DNA of 47,563 nucleotides from Micromonospora yasonensis (GTDB lineage Bacteria; Actinomycetota; Actinomycetes; Mycobacteriales; Micromonosporaceae): positions 1 to 47,563 of the forward strand of contig NZ_JAPDPH010000031.1 in NCBI RefSeq assembly GCF_026013475.1, written 5' to 3'. Position numbers and translations under genes: made by a program. The notes beneath the pieces are model-generated. The model made no database searches. It was not told the DNA's origin and worked only from the letters and a program-made list of their open reading frames with translations. Of the stretch, positions 24,100 to 32,965 are shown one piece after another. How positions within the stretch are numbered: position 1 is the first letter of the stretch; every line of letters starts with the position of its first letter.

Positions 24100-26352
24100 G
24101 TGACCGGTCGGCTGGTCGGCTTCAAGCGTCACCTGAGGGTTGAGGTGAGCCAGGATGGGTGCGCCTACGTCTTCTCCGACCATGGGGTGACCATCCTGCG
24201 CTCGCCGCAGATCGGCCCCCTGGTGGCGTTGCTCGACGGGACCCGGGATCTCGCCGACCTGCTCCGCGACCTGCCTGAGGGCATGGATCCGGAGCAGGTC
24301 GCGGAGCTCGTCGCGCGGCTGCGGCAGGCCGGTCTGGTCACCTACCACTCCGCTGACGGACCGGCCGGCCCCGCCTCCGCGTATTGGGACGCGTGCGGCG
24401 TGGACCCGGACGCCAACGGCCGGGCCGCCGACGAGGCCCGGCTGATCACGACGGGCGCGACCGCGGTACGGGAGGCGGCGCACGCCGCCCTGGCCGCGGC
24501 CGGGCTCACCGTCCGTCCCGGGGACACGCCCCTCCCCGGCGACACCGGCCTGTCCGTGGTGCTCTGCGACGACTACCTCGACCCGGCCCTCGCCGGGGTC
24601 GACGCGGCCCACCGGGCGACCGGCACCCCGTGGCTGCTGGCCCGGCCGGTGGGTACGCAGGTCTGGATCGGTCCGGTCTTCGTGCCGGGCCGGTCGGCCT
24701 GTTGGCACTGCCTCGCCGGCCGGCTGTGGCGGCACCGGCACGCGGAGGAGTGCGCGCAGCGGTCGCTGGGGTGCACCGGGCCGGCCGAACGCCCCTCGGT
24801 CACCCTGCCGGCGCTGACCGCCGTCGCGGTCAACCTGGTCTCGCTCGAGGCGACGAAGTGGACCGCCGGCCACCGGTACGCCGGCCAGGACTGCGTCTGG
24901 ACGCTGGACAGCGTCGACCTGCAGGGCCGGCGACACGAGCTGCGCGCCCGCCCGCAGTGCCCGCACTGCGGCGATCCCACCCTGGTGGCCACCCGCGCCC
25001 GGCGGCCGGTCGTGCTCCCGCCCGCGCGCAAGGCCAGCCGGACCGGGGGCGGCCACCGGTCGCGCACCCCGGGCGAGGTGCTCTCGGCTTACCAGCACCT
25101 GGTCAGCCCGGTCACCGGAATTGTCAAGGATCTCGTCCGGGACGACCGGGCGCCGGCGTTCTTCCACGCGTACCGTTCCGGGCCGAACGCGGCCGCGCTC
25201 GGCCTGGACCCGGCCGCGCTGGCCGGCGGGATGCGCGCGCACAGCGGCGGCAAGGGCGTGACCGAGCTGGACGCCCGGGTGAGCGCGCTGTGCGAGGCCC
25301 TGGAACGGCACAGCGGCACGTTCCACGGTGACGAGGAGCGGATCCGGGGCAGCCTGCGGTCGCTGGGCGAGCAGGCCTTGCACCCCAACGACTGCATGCT
25401 CTTCGACGAGCGCCAGTACGCGACGCGGGCCGGCTGGAACGCCGCGCACGGGCCGTTCCAGCAGGTGCCCGAGCCCTTCGACGAGGCCGCGGTGACCGAC
25501 TGGACAGGGGTCTGGTCGCTGACCGAGCGGCGGCACCGCCTGCTCCCCACCGGCCTGCTCTACTACGTGCCGCCCGGCGCACTGGACACTCGCGGGCTGC
25601 GCGCCGACTCCAACGGCAACGCCGCCGGCAGCTGCCTCTCCGACGCCGTCCTGCAGGGCGTGCTGGAGCTGATTGAGCGGGATGCCGTGGCGATCTGGTG
25701 GTACAACCGGCTCCGGGTCCCCGGGGTCGACCTCGCCTCCTTCGGCGACCCGTGGATCGACGAGCTGCGCCGGCAGTACGCCGACCTCGGGCGTGGGGTG
25801 TGGGCGCTGGACCTCACCTCCGACCTGGGCGTACCGGTGCTGGCGGCGGTGTCCTGCCGGGCCGGTGACGGCGGCAGGCTGCTGTTCGGCTTCGGCGCCC
25901 ACCTGGACCCGGCGGTGGCGCTGCGCCGCGCGCTCACCGAGCTCAACCAGGGCGTGCCCGGCCTGCACGACGCCGGTCCGGAGGTCTTCGACGACCCGGA
26001 CGCGGCCGGGTGGTGGCGCGATGCCACCGGGGAGAATCAGCCGTACGTGCTGCCCGACCCGGGCCACCGCGAGCGTACCCGCGCGGACTTCGCCTACCAG
26101 CCCGGCGACGACATCGTCGCGGACGTCGTCCAGCTCACCGCGTGGCTCGCCGCCCGGGGGCTGGACACGCTCGTGCTCGACCAGACCCGCCCGGATGTCG
26201 GGCTGCCCGTGGTCAAGGTGGTCGTGCCGGGGCTGCGGCACATCTGGTCCCGGTTCGCTCCGGGGCGGCTCTACGACGTGCCGGTCGACCGCGGCCACCT
26301 CCTCGTCCCCACCCGGTACGAGGACCTCAACCCTTTGCCGCTGTTCGTTTGA
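24100..26352 (+). CDS. Fused E1-like/YcaO cyclodehydratase (azoline-forming)
   Basis: A 750-residue fusion. Residues 1-90 form a peptide-recognition winged-helix domain (GRLVGFKRHLRVEV onward). Residues 90-310 are an ocin-ThiF/E1-like domain with a four-cysteine zinc site (Cys201, Cys204, Cys287, Cys290). From about residue 320 comes the YcaO domain with its ATP-site glutamates (CEALERHSG near 399-402 and LELIERDAV near 523-526) and NGNAAGSCLSDAV. It ends in PLPLFV, a variant of the proline-rich YcaO C-terminus. Such fusions use ATP to turn Cys/Ser/Thr of a bound precursor into azolines. GTG 24100 is four bases after the precursor stop. This assignment strongly supports the short upstream frame being the substrate. 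Confidence 0.93.
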   Translation: MTGRLVGFKRHLRVEVSQDGCAYVFSDHGVTILRSPQIGPLVALLDGTRDLADLLRDLPEGMDPEQVAELVARLRQAGLVTYHSADGPAGPASAYWDACGVDPDANGRAADEARLITTGATAVREAAHAALAAAGLTVRPGDTPLPGDTGLSVVLCDDYLDPALAGVDAAHRATGTPWLLARPVGTQVWIGPVFVPGRSACWHCLAGRLWRHRHAEECAQRSLGCTGPAERPSVTLPALTAVAVNLVSLEATKWTAGHRYAGQDCVWTLDSVDLQGRRHELRARPQCPHCGDPTLVATRARRPVVLPPARKASRTGGGHRSRTPGEVLSAYQHLVSPVTGIVKDLVRDDRAPAFFHAYRSGPNAAALGLDPAALAGGMRAHSGGKGVTELDARVSALCEALERHSGTFHGDEERIRGSLRSLGEQALHPNDCMLFDERQYATRAGWNAAHGPFQQVPEPFDEAAVTDWTGVWSLTERRHRLLPTGLLYYVPPGALDTRGLRADSNGNAAGSCLSDAVLQGVLELIERDAVAIWWYNRLRVPGVDLASFGDPWIDELRRQYADLGRGVWALDLTSDLGVPVLAAVSCRAGDGGRLLFGFGAHLDPAVALRRALTELNQGVPGLHDAGPEVFDDPDAAGWWRDATGENQPYVLPDPGHRERTRADFAYQPGDDIVADVVQLTAWLAARGLDTLVLDQTRPDVGLPVVKVVVPGLRHIWSRFAPGRLYDVPVDRGHLLVPTRYEDLNPLPLFV

Positions 26353-26367
26353 GAGGCTGGCCCAGCT

Positions 26368-27834
26368 GTGCGCGCAAGACCCCGAACCGTTCACCTCTGC
26401 TCGCTCGCGGAGGACGCTCTCGTGGAGAGCGGCCCAGACGACGGGCCGCTGACCGTGGTCACCCGGTGGGGGGAGTTCACCTTCGCGCAGGCCGACGCAC
26501 TGGTCCGGGAGTCGTTGCGCCGGATGAGCCTCGGGCCGGTGTCGCTGGCCAACGTCACCTCGGGCGCGCCGGACGGGGCCGACGGTTCGGAGTCCGGCGT
26601 GCTCGACGAGGTGCTCGGGGTGCTGAGCGGGTCGGTGGTGCACTCGCTCGGCGTCGTCGACGACGTCCAGGGCCCGCTGCTCTCTGTCGTGCCGGTGGCC
26701 CCGGCGGTGGCGTTCCGGCCGCCCGAGGTGGCCTCGACCCGCGCGGTGCGGCTGTCCCGCTTCGCGGTCATGCGGCCGTCCCAGGGGGTGCTGGTGGTCG
26801 AGTCGGCCCCGGCTGGGTTCCGGGTCGTCCTGCACCGTCCGCTGGCCCGACACGTCGCCGCCGCGTTGGTCACCGCCCGGACCACGGCCGAACTCCACGC
26901 CGAGCTCAACGTGTCGGAGGCGGTCGTCGTCTGGGTGGTGGGCTACCTGGTCGCCGCCGGGGTGGCGCTGCTCGCCGACGCCGCCGGCGGGTTCACCGAG
27001 GAGGACGACCCGGACCTGGGCCGGTGGAGCCCGCACGAGCTGATGTTCCACGTACGCAGCCGGTCGACGTACGGCGACGACGTCGCGTCAGCCCCGGCAG
27101 CCGGGCCGGCGCGGGAGGTGGGCCGCCTGATCGGGCCGCCCATCGCGCTGCCCGGGCCGGACAGCGCCGCGCCGCTGACCCGCGACGTTCCGCTCACCGC
27201 GCTGCTGGAAACCGAGCTGGACACACCGCGGATCTCGCCCCGGCCACTGACCGCCGCGCAGCTGGGCGAACTGCTGTTCCGTTGCGCGCGTACCCGGTGG
27301 CCCGGCCCGCCGGTGCCAGCTCCTCCGTCGCGGTCTCCGCTTCCGGGGGGAGCGTCCGGCGCGGCGGCCACCGCGGGGGTGGCTGCCGCCCTGTCCCGGC
27401 CCCTCGGTGGGCCCACCCACCTCGACGAGCTGGAGATCTACCTGAGCATCGAGCGCTGCGCCGGGCTGCCGCGCGGCATCTACCACTACCAGCCCGCCAC
27501 GCACGCGCTGGTGCCGGTGAACGACCGTGACGAGGACCTGTTCGAGCTGGTCGAGATGGCCCGGGTGGCCGCCGGCTCGCCGGCCCGGCCGCCGGTGCTG
27601 GTCACGCTGACCGCGCGGGTCGGCCGGATGGCCGGCTCGAGTGGTGCGGGCTACGCCGCCACGCTGTTGCACGTCGGCGCGTTTCAGCAGCTGATCTGCC
27701 TGCTGGCCGGGGCGATGGGCCTGCGCGCGTACGCCGTGCGGGTGGACGCCAACGGCGTCGCCGAGCGAGTGCTCGGCCTGCACTGGCCGGCCGAGGTCGG
27801 CGTCGGCGAGTGCGTCCTCACCGCCATCTCCTGA
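26368..27834 (+). CDS. SagB-type azoline dehydrogenase (nitroreductase fold)
   Basis: A 488-residue protein. The N-terminal 250 residues resemble the accessory/recognition region of long SagB proteins. The C-terminal part is the ThcOx/nitroreductase domain: ISPRPLTAAQLGELLFRCAR, LEIYLSIERCAGLPRGIYHY and the FMN-site helix GYAATLLHVGAFQQLICLLA followed by GAMGLRAYAV. These enzymes oxidise azolines to azoles with FMN. A glycine/proline-rich insert near residues 310-340 separates the two halves. GTG 26368 starts 15 bases past the YcaO stop, so precursor, cyclodehydratase and dehydrogenase form one operon. Confidence 0.85.
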   Translation: MRARPRTVHLCSLAEDALVESGPDDGPLTVVTRWGEFTFAQADALVRESLRRMSLGPVSLANVTSGAPDGADGSESGVLDEVLGVLSGSVVHSLGVVDDVQGPLLSVVPVAPAVAFRPPEVASTRAVRLSRFAVMRPSQGVLVVESAPAGFRVVLHRPLARHVAAALVTARTTAELHAELNVSEAVVVWVVGYLVAAGVALLADAAGGFTEEDDPDLGRWSPHELMFHVRSRSTYGDDVASAPAAGPAREVGRLIGPPIALPGPDSAAPLTRDVPLTALLETELDTPRISPRPLTAAQLGELLFRCARTRWPGPPVPAPPSRSPLPGGASGAAATAGVAAALSRPLGGPTHLDELEIYLSIERCAGLPRGIYHYQPATHALVPVNDRDEDLFELVEMARVAAGSPARPPVLVTLTARVGRMAGSSGAGYAATLLHVGAFQQLICLLAGAMGLRAYAVRVDANGVAERVLGLHWPAEVGVGECVLTAIS

Positions 27835-27877
27835 CCCGCAGCCGCCCTCGCCCCGACCCGGAGCGGGGGCGGGACGC

Positions 27878-27921
27878 CGTTCGGCCCGGCGTCGGCGGGG
27901 GAGCCGGGGCCGGGCCGAACG
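27878..27921. terminator. Bidirectional terminator between the RiPP operon and the tailoring operon
   Basis: A 13-bp perfect stem, CGTTCGGCCCGGC (27878-27890) and GCCGGGCCGAACG (27909-27921), lies between the convergent ends of the dehydrogenase gene (27834) and the acyltransferase-like gene (27931). Confidence 0.8.
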
Positions 27922-27930
27922 AGGACCAGG

Positions 27931-28719
27931 TCAGACGGGTACGGCCTCCGGGGCGGGGACCTCGGTGGCCAGCTCGCCCGATTCGAGGACGCGTTGGACC
28001 TCGGTCATGAACTGGCCCACCTCGGCGGCCTTCCAGATCCGGTGCGAGCCGACCAGGCAGAGCCGGCAGACGGGCCGTACGACCGGCTGCCCGTCCCGGG
28101 CCACGACGGCGTCCTCCACCCGGCAGATCGCCAGCAGGCCGATCCCGCCGAAGACCAGCGGTACCGCCTGTTGCAGGCCGGGGCTGCTGGTGACGTGGAA
28201 GGCGCCCAGCCGCTCCCGCACCATCGACATCCGGTTCTTCATCAGGCGGATCAGCCAGCGCCGGACGAAGCCGACCGGGATGATCCGGGTGAGTCGCCGG
28301 TTCTGCTCCAGCGCCTCCGCCGCGGTGGCGCGTACCTCGGCGGCCCGGCGGGTCACCTCGTCGTAGAGCTCGACCAGGCCCTTGCGGTCCGCGTTCTGCA
28401 CCACGATGGTCGGCTCGGCCGACATCGACAGTCCGGTGCCGACGGAGAGGCTGAGGTCGACAGTGCCAGGGTGCACCACCTTCCGGCCGAGGATCAGCCG
28501 GTTGAGGTGCGGCTGCCGGGCCAGGGCCAGGGCGACGGCCCGGGTCACCAGGTGGGTGTAGGTCACCTTGCTGCCCTGCTCCCGCAGCCGCGCGATGACC
28601 TCCTGCGAGGCGGTCATGTCGACCTGCTGGAAGGCCACGAAGCCGGGCGATTCCACGGTACGCATGATGTCGATGAACCAGCGATCCGCACGGTCGAGTG
28701 GCTCGTACCTGTCGTTCAT
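27931..28719 (-). CDS. E2-like (2-oxoacid dehydrogenase/CAT-fold) acyltransferase with degenerate active site
   Basis: A 262-residue protein made only of the catalytic-domain fold of 2-oxoacid dehydrogenase acyltransferases: KVTYTHLVTRAVALALARQP then HLNRLILGRKVVHPGTVDLS, and GLSMSAEPTIVVQNADRKGL. It has no lipoyl or E1/E3-binding domain. The usual DHRxxDG active-site motif reads SHRIWKA, keeping His but replacing the catalytic Asp by Lys. Stand-alone members of this fold can move acyl groups between CoA, carrier proteins and small molecules. The place at the end of the tailoring operon, facing the RiPP genes, makes it a candidate for acylation or for joining peptide and polyketide parts. AGGAGAAGG precedes the ATG. 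Confidence 0.78.
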   Translation of the reverse strand: MNDRYEPLDRADRWFIDIMRTVESPGFVAFQQVDMTASQEVIARLREQGSKVTYTHLVTRAVALALARQPHLNRLILGRKVVHPGTVDLSLSVGTGLSMSAEPTIVVQNADRKGLVELYDEVTRRAAEVRATAAEALEQNRRLTRIIPVGFVRRWLIRLMKNRMSMVRERLGAFHVTSSPGLQQAVPLVFGGIGLLAICRVEDAVVARDGQPVVRPVCRLCLVGSHRIWKAAEVGQFMTEVQRVLESGELATEVPAPEAVPV

Positions 28720-28749
28720 GGCGGCTTTCCTTCTCCTCGGATGGGCCGG

Positions 28750-29925
28750 CTAGCCGGCGGTGGCCGACCGGCGGCCGGCTACCTGGTCGGTCAGCCGTCG
28801 GACCAGGTCGGTGGGGGAGGGCATGGCCCGTATCTCGGCGTGCACCTCCGCCGCCGCGGTACGGAAGCGCTCGTCGGAGAGCACCTCCGCCACCAGCGCG
28901 GCGTCGAACGCGTCCGGCTCGGTGACCAGGCCCGCGCCCCGCCGCCCGACGGCGGCCGCGTTGATGTGCCGGTCCGCGCCGTCGGGCACGATGAGCTGGG
29001 GTACGCCGGCGGCCAGCGTGGTCAGCGTGGTGCTGCCGCCCCCGTGGTGGATCATCGCGGCGCAGGAGGGGAGGAGCGCGGCGAGCGGGAGCCAACCGGC
29101 GACCCGGACGTTCTCCGGCAGCGTGCCGAGCGCGGACAGGTCGGTCTCGCCGAGGGCGAGGACGAACTCGGCATCCACCTTCTCCGCGGCCCTGATGACC
29201 CTTTCCAGGGTGCTCATCCCGGTTCCCTCCAATGTGGAGACGGTGCCGAGGGTGACCGCGATCCGGGGCCGCTCCGGCCGGAAGTTCAACCACTCCGGCA
29301 GTACGACGCCCCCGTTGTACGGGACGAAGCGCATCGGCCAGCCCTCGTGCTCACCGTCGATCATGCTGGCCGGGGCCAGGTCGAGACCGAGCCGGGTCTC
29401 GGGCAGCCCGGTGACGCCGTGCCGTTCGAAGACGTCGGTCATGTGTTGGTGGAAGATGTCGTGGAGTTCGGGGGTACGGGAGAGGCCGATGCCGTGGTCC
29501 ACCAGCGGCACGCCGAGCTTCCCCGCCACGACCAGCCCGGCGCCCTGGGAGCGGGACTGCACCACCAGGTCCGGCTTCCAGTCCTCGGCGACCTTCATCG
29601 CGCCGTCGGCGAGGAAGCCGGAGAGCTTGGCGAGGAAGGGGGCGACGAAGCGCTGGTCCTCGACCTTTCCGCTGCGCATGGCGGCCATCTGGGGGGCCAG
29701 TTCCGGGTGCTCACGGGAGAGTTTGATCATGACCGGCTGCCAGAAGGCGGGGGGTTCGAACTGGGGCGCGATGTTCGCGACGTCCAACCCCGCGCTCGTC
29801 ACGGGGAGCCCCAGGCCACTGGTTCCGATGAGCACCTCGTGCCCGGCGGTGCGGAAGGCCCAGGCCAGCGGGACCATCGGGTAGACGTGCCCGATACCGG
29901 GAGTGGCGATGAAGAGTACCCGCAT
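28750..29925 (-). CDS. GT1-family natural-product glycosyltransferase
   Basis: A 391-residue MGT/UGT-type enzyme. The acceptor half starts MRVLFIATPGIGHVYPMVPL. The donor half has ALGETDLSALGTLPENVRV then GWLPLAALLPSCAAMIHHGG and GSTTLTTLAAGVPQL, the nucleotide-sugar signature with the conserved HHGG. ATG 29925 follows a strong AGGAGG site. These enzymes attach NDP-activated sugars to polyketides and peptides. No deoxysugar biosynthesis genes are in the window, so the sugar is either a common one or made elsewhere. Confidence 0.92.
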   Translation of the reverse strand: MRVLFIATPGIGHVYPMVPLAWAFRTAGHEVLIGTSGLGLPVTSAGLDVANIAPQFEPPAFWQPVMIKLSREHPELAPQMAAMRSGKVEDQRFVAPFLAKLSGFLADGAMKVAEDWKPDLVVQSRSQGAGLVVAGKLGVPLVDHGIGLSRTPELHDIFHQHMTDVFERHGVTGLPETRLGLDLAPASMIDGEHEGWPMRFVPYNGGVVLPEWLNFRPERPRIAVTLGTVSTLEGTGMSTLERVIRAAEKVDAEFVLALGETDLSALGTLPENVRVAGWLPLAALLPSCAAMIHHGGGSTTLTTLAAGVPQLIVPDGADRHINAAAVGRRGAGLVTEPDAFDAALVAEVLSDERFRTAAAEVHAEIRAMPSPTDLVRRLTDQVAGRRSATAG

Positions 29926-30067
29926 GACATGTCCTCCTGTGGGTCGGCGGGTCACCCTGCCCGTGGGTGCCGTTACCGGCCGCGTCGGCCGAACGGGCAG
30001 GAGGATCGATCTATCTCAACGCATCAAATGCGCCGGGACCGGTCATGACCGATCCCGGCGCTGCCGG

Positions 30068-31021
30068 TCAGGCCATCGGGCTGAGCTTGATCCGCTTGTA
30101 CATGCCCAGCTGGTACTGCCGCTTGTTGTACTTCGGGTTGAAGACGAACGAGGCGAGCACGTACTCACCGGGGGGCGAGGAGACGTGCACCAATACCTTG
30201 TGACCCGGGCTGGTCGGGGCCATCCCGCAGACCCGGATCTCCGAGAAGGGGGTGCTCAGCCAGTTCGGCTCGGCGCCGTCGTGGTGGAAGAACTTGTAGA
30301 GGTCGTCGTCGGTGGCGTCGGGCGACAACGGCAGGAAGACCGTCTCGCTGGGCACGCTGGTCTCGTTGTCGACCAGGATCCGGCCGTCGGCCGGCCACTC
30401 GTCATCCGTGACGAAGCGCGGCGGGTTGTTCCCCTCCTCCAGCGTGACCTTGTGCGGGGTGTCGGGGAGGGTGACGTTCCCGGCGTCCCCGGTCACCTTC
30501 AGCTCCTGCGTGCGCGGGTGGGTGTCGCTGACGCCGGCGCCCCAGAAGGCGATGATGTAGTAGGTGCCGGGCTGCAGCACCACGGTGAAGCTCACCTTGC
30601 ACTTGTCGCCCGCGACCCGAGCCCCGCCGTAGTTGGCGTCGTGGTACTGCTTGGCCGTCTCGGTGTCCTGGACGCCGGTGTTGGCCATCCCGGCCAGGCC
30701 GCTGAGGTAGTCGGTGATGGTCTTGCCCGCCGGCATCTTCACCAGCAGCATGGTGTAGCCGGCCGGGTCCGGGCTGCTGGCTTGGAAAGTCAGCAGCCCA
30801 GCGGGCAGTTCGACCGTTGCCTCCACGGCGTCGTTCAACAGCCGCTGGCCGGCGACCTCCAGCCGGAGCTCGCCGTGGGTCTTGTTCTGCTGCAGGCCGT
30901 TGAAGCCGCCCTGGCCGATGAACCACCCGGCGATGCCGCCGCCCACGGCGACCATCAGTCCCACCAGGCTGAGCAGGACCAGTGCCGAGGCCCGGAGCGA
31001 CCATTTCTTGACGTGTTCCAC
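30068..31021 (-). CDS. Membrane-anchored extracytoplasmic protein of unknown function
   Basis: A 317-residue protein with one N-terminal membrane helix (ALVLLSLVGLMVAVGGGIAG) and a large outer domain rich in beta segments, such as GTYYIIAFWGAGVSD and GEYVLASFVFNP. I recognise no family. GTG 31021 is preferred because AAGGG lies 11 bases upstream; GTG 31030 would be only two bases from it. The protein sits in the middle of a biosynthetic operon, so transport, immunity or a membrane scaffold for the pathway are possible. The frame continues upstream of the start without any protein-like content. Confidence 0.65.
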   Translation of the reverse strand: MEHVKKWSLRASALVLLSLVGLMVAVGGGIAGWFIGQGGFNGLQQNKTHGELRLEVAGQRLLNDAVEATVELPAGLLTFQASSPDPAGYTMLLVKMPAGKTITDYLSGLAGMANTGVQDTETAKQYHDANYGGARVAGDKCKVSFTVVLQPGTYYIIAFWGAGVSDTHPRTQELKVTGDAGNVTLPDTPHKVTLEEGNNPPRFVTDDEWPADGRILVDNETSVPSETVFLPLSPDATDDDLYKFFHHDGAEPNWLSTPFSEIRVCGMAPTSPGHKVLVHVSSPPGEYVLASFVFNPKYNKRQYQLGMYKRIKLSPMA

Positions 31022-31110
31022 GGTGTTCACATCCCTTCTATTCGACGTGGAAAGCGGAAGTGCTGAGTAGCGCGGCGGCGATGTCGCTTTCGGCCGCCGA
31101 GCGGCGCGCG

Positions 31111-32937
31111 TCAGACCAGGCGCACCCGGTACCGGGTGAGCCACTCGTTGACGTACAGGAGGTAGGCCATGCCGGACATCCACGGGCCCGGCACCGGCCG
31201 TCCGGCGTCCACCAGCTCGCGCAGGCGGGCCCGGTCGACCAGGTCGAACAGCGGCGCCGACGGGTCGGCGAGCACCTCGCGCGCCCACGCCGTCAGGGCG
31301 ACGTCGTAGCGCCGATCCTGGGTGGTGGGGTAGGCGCTCTTGCGCCTGTTGACCACCTCGTCCGGCAGCAGGTCGGCGACCGCCTGCCGGAGCAGGCCCT
31401 TCGGCGTCCCGCCGGCATTCTTCATCGCCCACGGGACGTTCCACAGGTACTCGACCAGCCGGTGGTCGCAGTACGGCACCCGCACCTCCAGCGAGGCCGC
31501 CATGCTCATCCGGTCCTTCCGGTCCAGCAGCGCCGGCAGCCAGCGGGTGAGTGCCAGGTAGAAGACCTCGCGCAGCCGACGGTCGCGGCCCTGCTCGCCG
31601 GCCAGGTGCGGCACCTCGGCCAGCGCCTGGGCGTACCGGTCGGCGATGTAGTCGCCGGGCCGGACCCGGTCCGCGACCTCGGGCCGGAGCAGGCCCGCCG
31701 GCCCCAGCCGGTCGTCGACCATCCACGGGAAGGTCTCCGCGGCCAGGCTCTCCGGTCGGTAGAAGTACGGGTAGCCGCCGAACACCTCGTCGGCCGACTC
31801 GCCGGAGAGAGCGACCGTCGAGTGCCGCGCCACTCCCCGGCACAGCAGGTAGAGCGAGAGGTCCATCTCGCCCCAGCTGGGCAGGTCACGGGCGGCCAAG
31901 CCGACCATCCGCTCCCGGATCAGGTCCTCGTTGTCGACCACGATCGGCGAGTGCACGGTGCCCACGTGGTCGGCGACCATCCGCACGTACGGCGCGTCGA
32001 GGGTGGGGTGGAGCATGTCCGGCCGGAAGTGCTCCTCGCTCTCCTGGAAGTCCACCGAGAAGCTGCGGACCTTCCCGCCGCCCTGCCGGCTGACGATCCC
32101 GACGGCCAGCGCGGTCAGCGCGCTGGAGTCGATGCCGCCGGAGAGCAGCACCCCCAGCGGCACGTCGCTGACCAGTTGCCGCTCGACGATGTCCGCCAGC
32201 AGTTCCCGGACGGTGCCGATGGTGGTCGGCAGGTCGTCGGTGTGCTCGTGGCTCTCCAGCTCCCAGTAGCGGGACTCCCGGCTGCCGGACCGCCCGAACC
32301 GGATGGTGGTGCCCGGCCGGACGGCCCGCATGCCGCGGTAGGTGCCGTGCCAGGGAGTGGGCGCGCCGGGCACCGCGAAGACCTCCGCGATGCCCTCCTC
32401 GTCCAGCTCCGGGGTGAACGCCGGGTTCGCCAGGATGGCCTTCGGCTCGGAGCCGAACAGCACCCCGTCGGGCAGTTCGGCGTAGTAGAGCGGCTTGACG
32501 CCCAGCCGGTCCCGGACGAGGAGCAGCTCCTCGGTCCGGGTGTCCCAGATGGCGAAGGAGAACATTCCGTTGAGCCGGCTGACGAACTCCGGTCCCCACT
32601 CCAGGTACGCGGTCACCAGGACCTCGGTGTCGGAGCGGGTGCGTAGGCTGTGGCCACGGGCGACCAGGGTCGCCCGCAGCTCCTGGAAGTTGTAGATCTC
32701 GCCGGCGAAGGTGACAACCGCGACCGGCTGGTCCGGGGACGGCGCGCCCATCGGCTGTGCGCCGCCCTCGAGGTCGATGATGGCGAGCCGCCGGTGGCCG
32801 AGCGCCGCCCGCGGGGACAGCCAGATCCCCTCGGCGTCCGGGCCGCGGCACGCCATCGGGCTCGTCATGGCCCGGACGGTGTCACCCTCCGCCGTGAGGT
32901 CCCGTTCCCAGTTGACCCAACCCGTGATGCCACACAT
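31111..32937 (-). CDS. Asparagine-synthetase-type glutamine amidotransferase (intact)
   Basis: A 608-residue class II amidotransferase. The N-terminal Ntn glutaminase keeps the nucleophile Cys2 (MCGITGWVNW) and supporting motifs RGPDAEGIW and LGHRRLAIIDL. The synthetase half has the PP-loop LLSGGIDSSALTALA near 262-275, SGESADEVFGGYPYF, and SLEVRVPYCDHRLVEYLW. In aromatic polyketide clusters such enzymes amidate a carboxyl group, either on a malonamyl starter (OxyD type) or on the finished chain, as proposed for pentangular lactams. Both halves look functional, in contrast to the second homologue at 44188. GGAGG stands five bases before the ATG. Confidence 0.93.
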   Translation of the reverse strand: MCGITGWVNWERDLTAEGDTVRAMTSPMACRGPDAEGIWLSPRAALGHRRLAIIDLEGGAQPMGAPSPDQPVAVVTFAGEIYNFQELRATLVARGHSLRTRSDTEVLVTAYLEWGPEFVSRLNGMFSFAIWDTRTEELLLVRDRLGVKPLYYAELPDGVLFGSEPKAILANPAFTPELDEEGIAEVFAVPGAPTPWHGTYRGMRAVRPGTTIRFGRSGSRESRYWELESHEHTDDLPTTIGTVRELLADIVERQLVSDVPLGVLLSGGIDSSALTALAVGIVSRQGGGKVRSFSVDFQESEEHFRPDMLHPTLDAPYVRMVADHVGTVHSPIVVDNEDLIRERMVGLAARDLPSWGEMDLSLYLLCRGVARHSTVALSGESADEVFGGYPYFYRPESLAAETFPWMVDDRLGPAGLLRPEVADRVRPGDYIADRYAQALAEVPHLAGEQGRDRRLREVFYLALTRWLPALLDRKDRMSMAASLEVRVPYCDHRLVEYLWNVPWAMKNAGGTPKGLLRQAVADLLPDEVVNRRKSAYPTTQDRRYDVALTAWAREVLADPSAPLFDLVDRARLRELVDAGRPVPGPWMSGMAYLLYVNEWLTRYRVRLV

Positions 32938-32965
32938 GGCAGCCTCCGTTCCCCGGCGGTCCGGG

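Noticed and set aside
31022..31843. Upstream continuation of the membrane-anchored protein frame
   Set aside because: It is antisense-like shadow sequence over the amidotransferase gene, rich in Gly/Arg/Pro. The real protein starts near the membrane helix.
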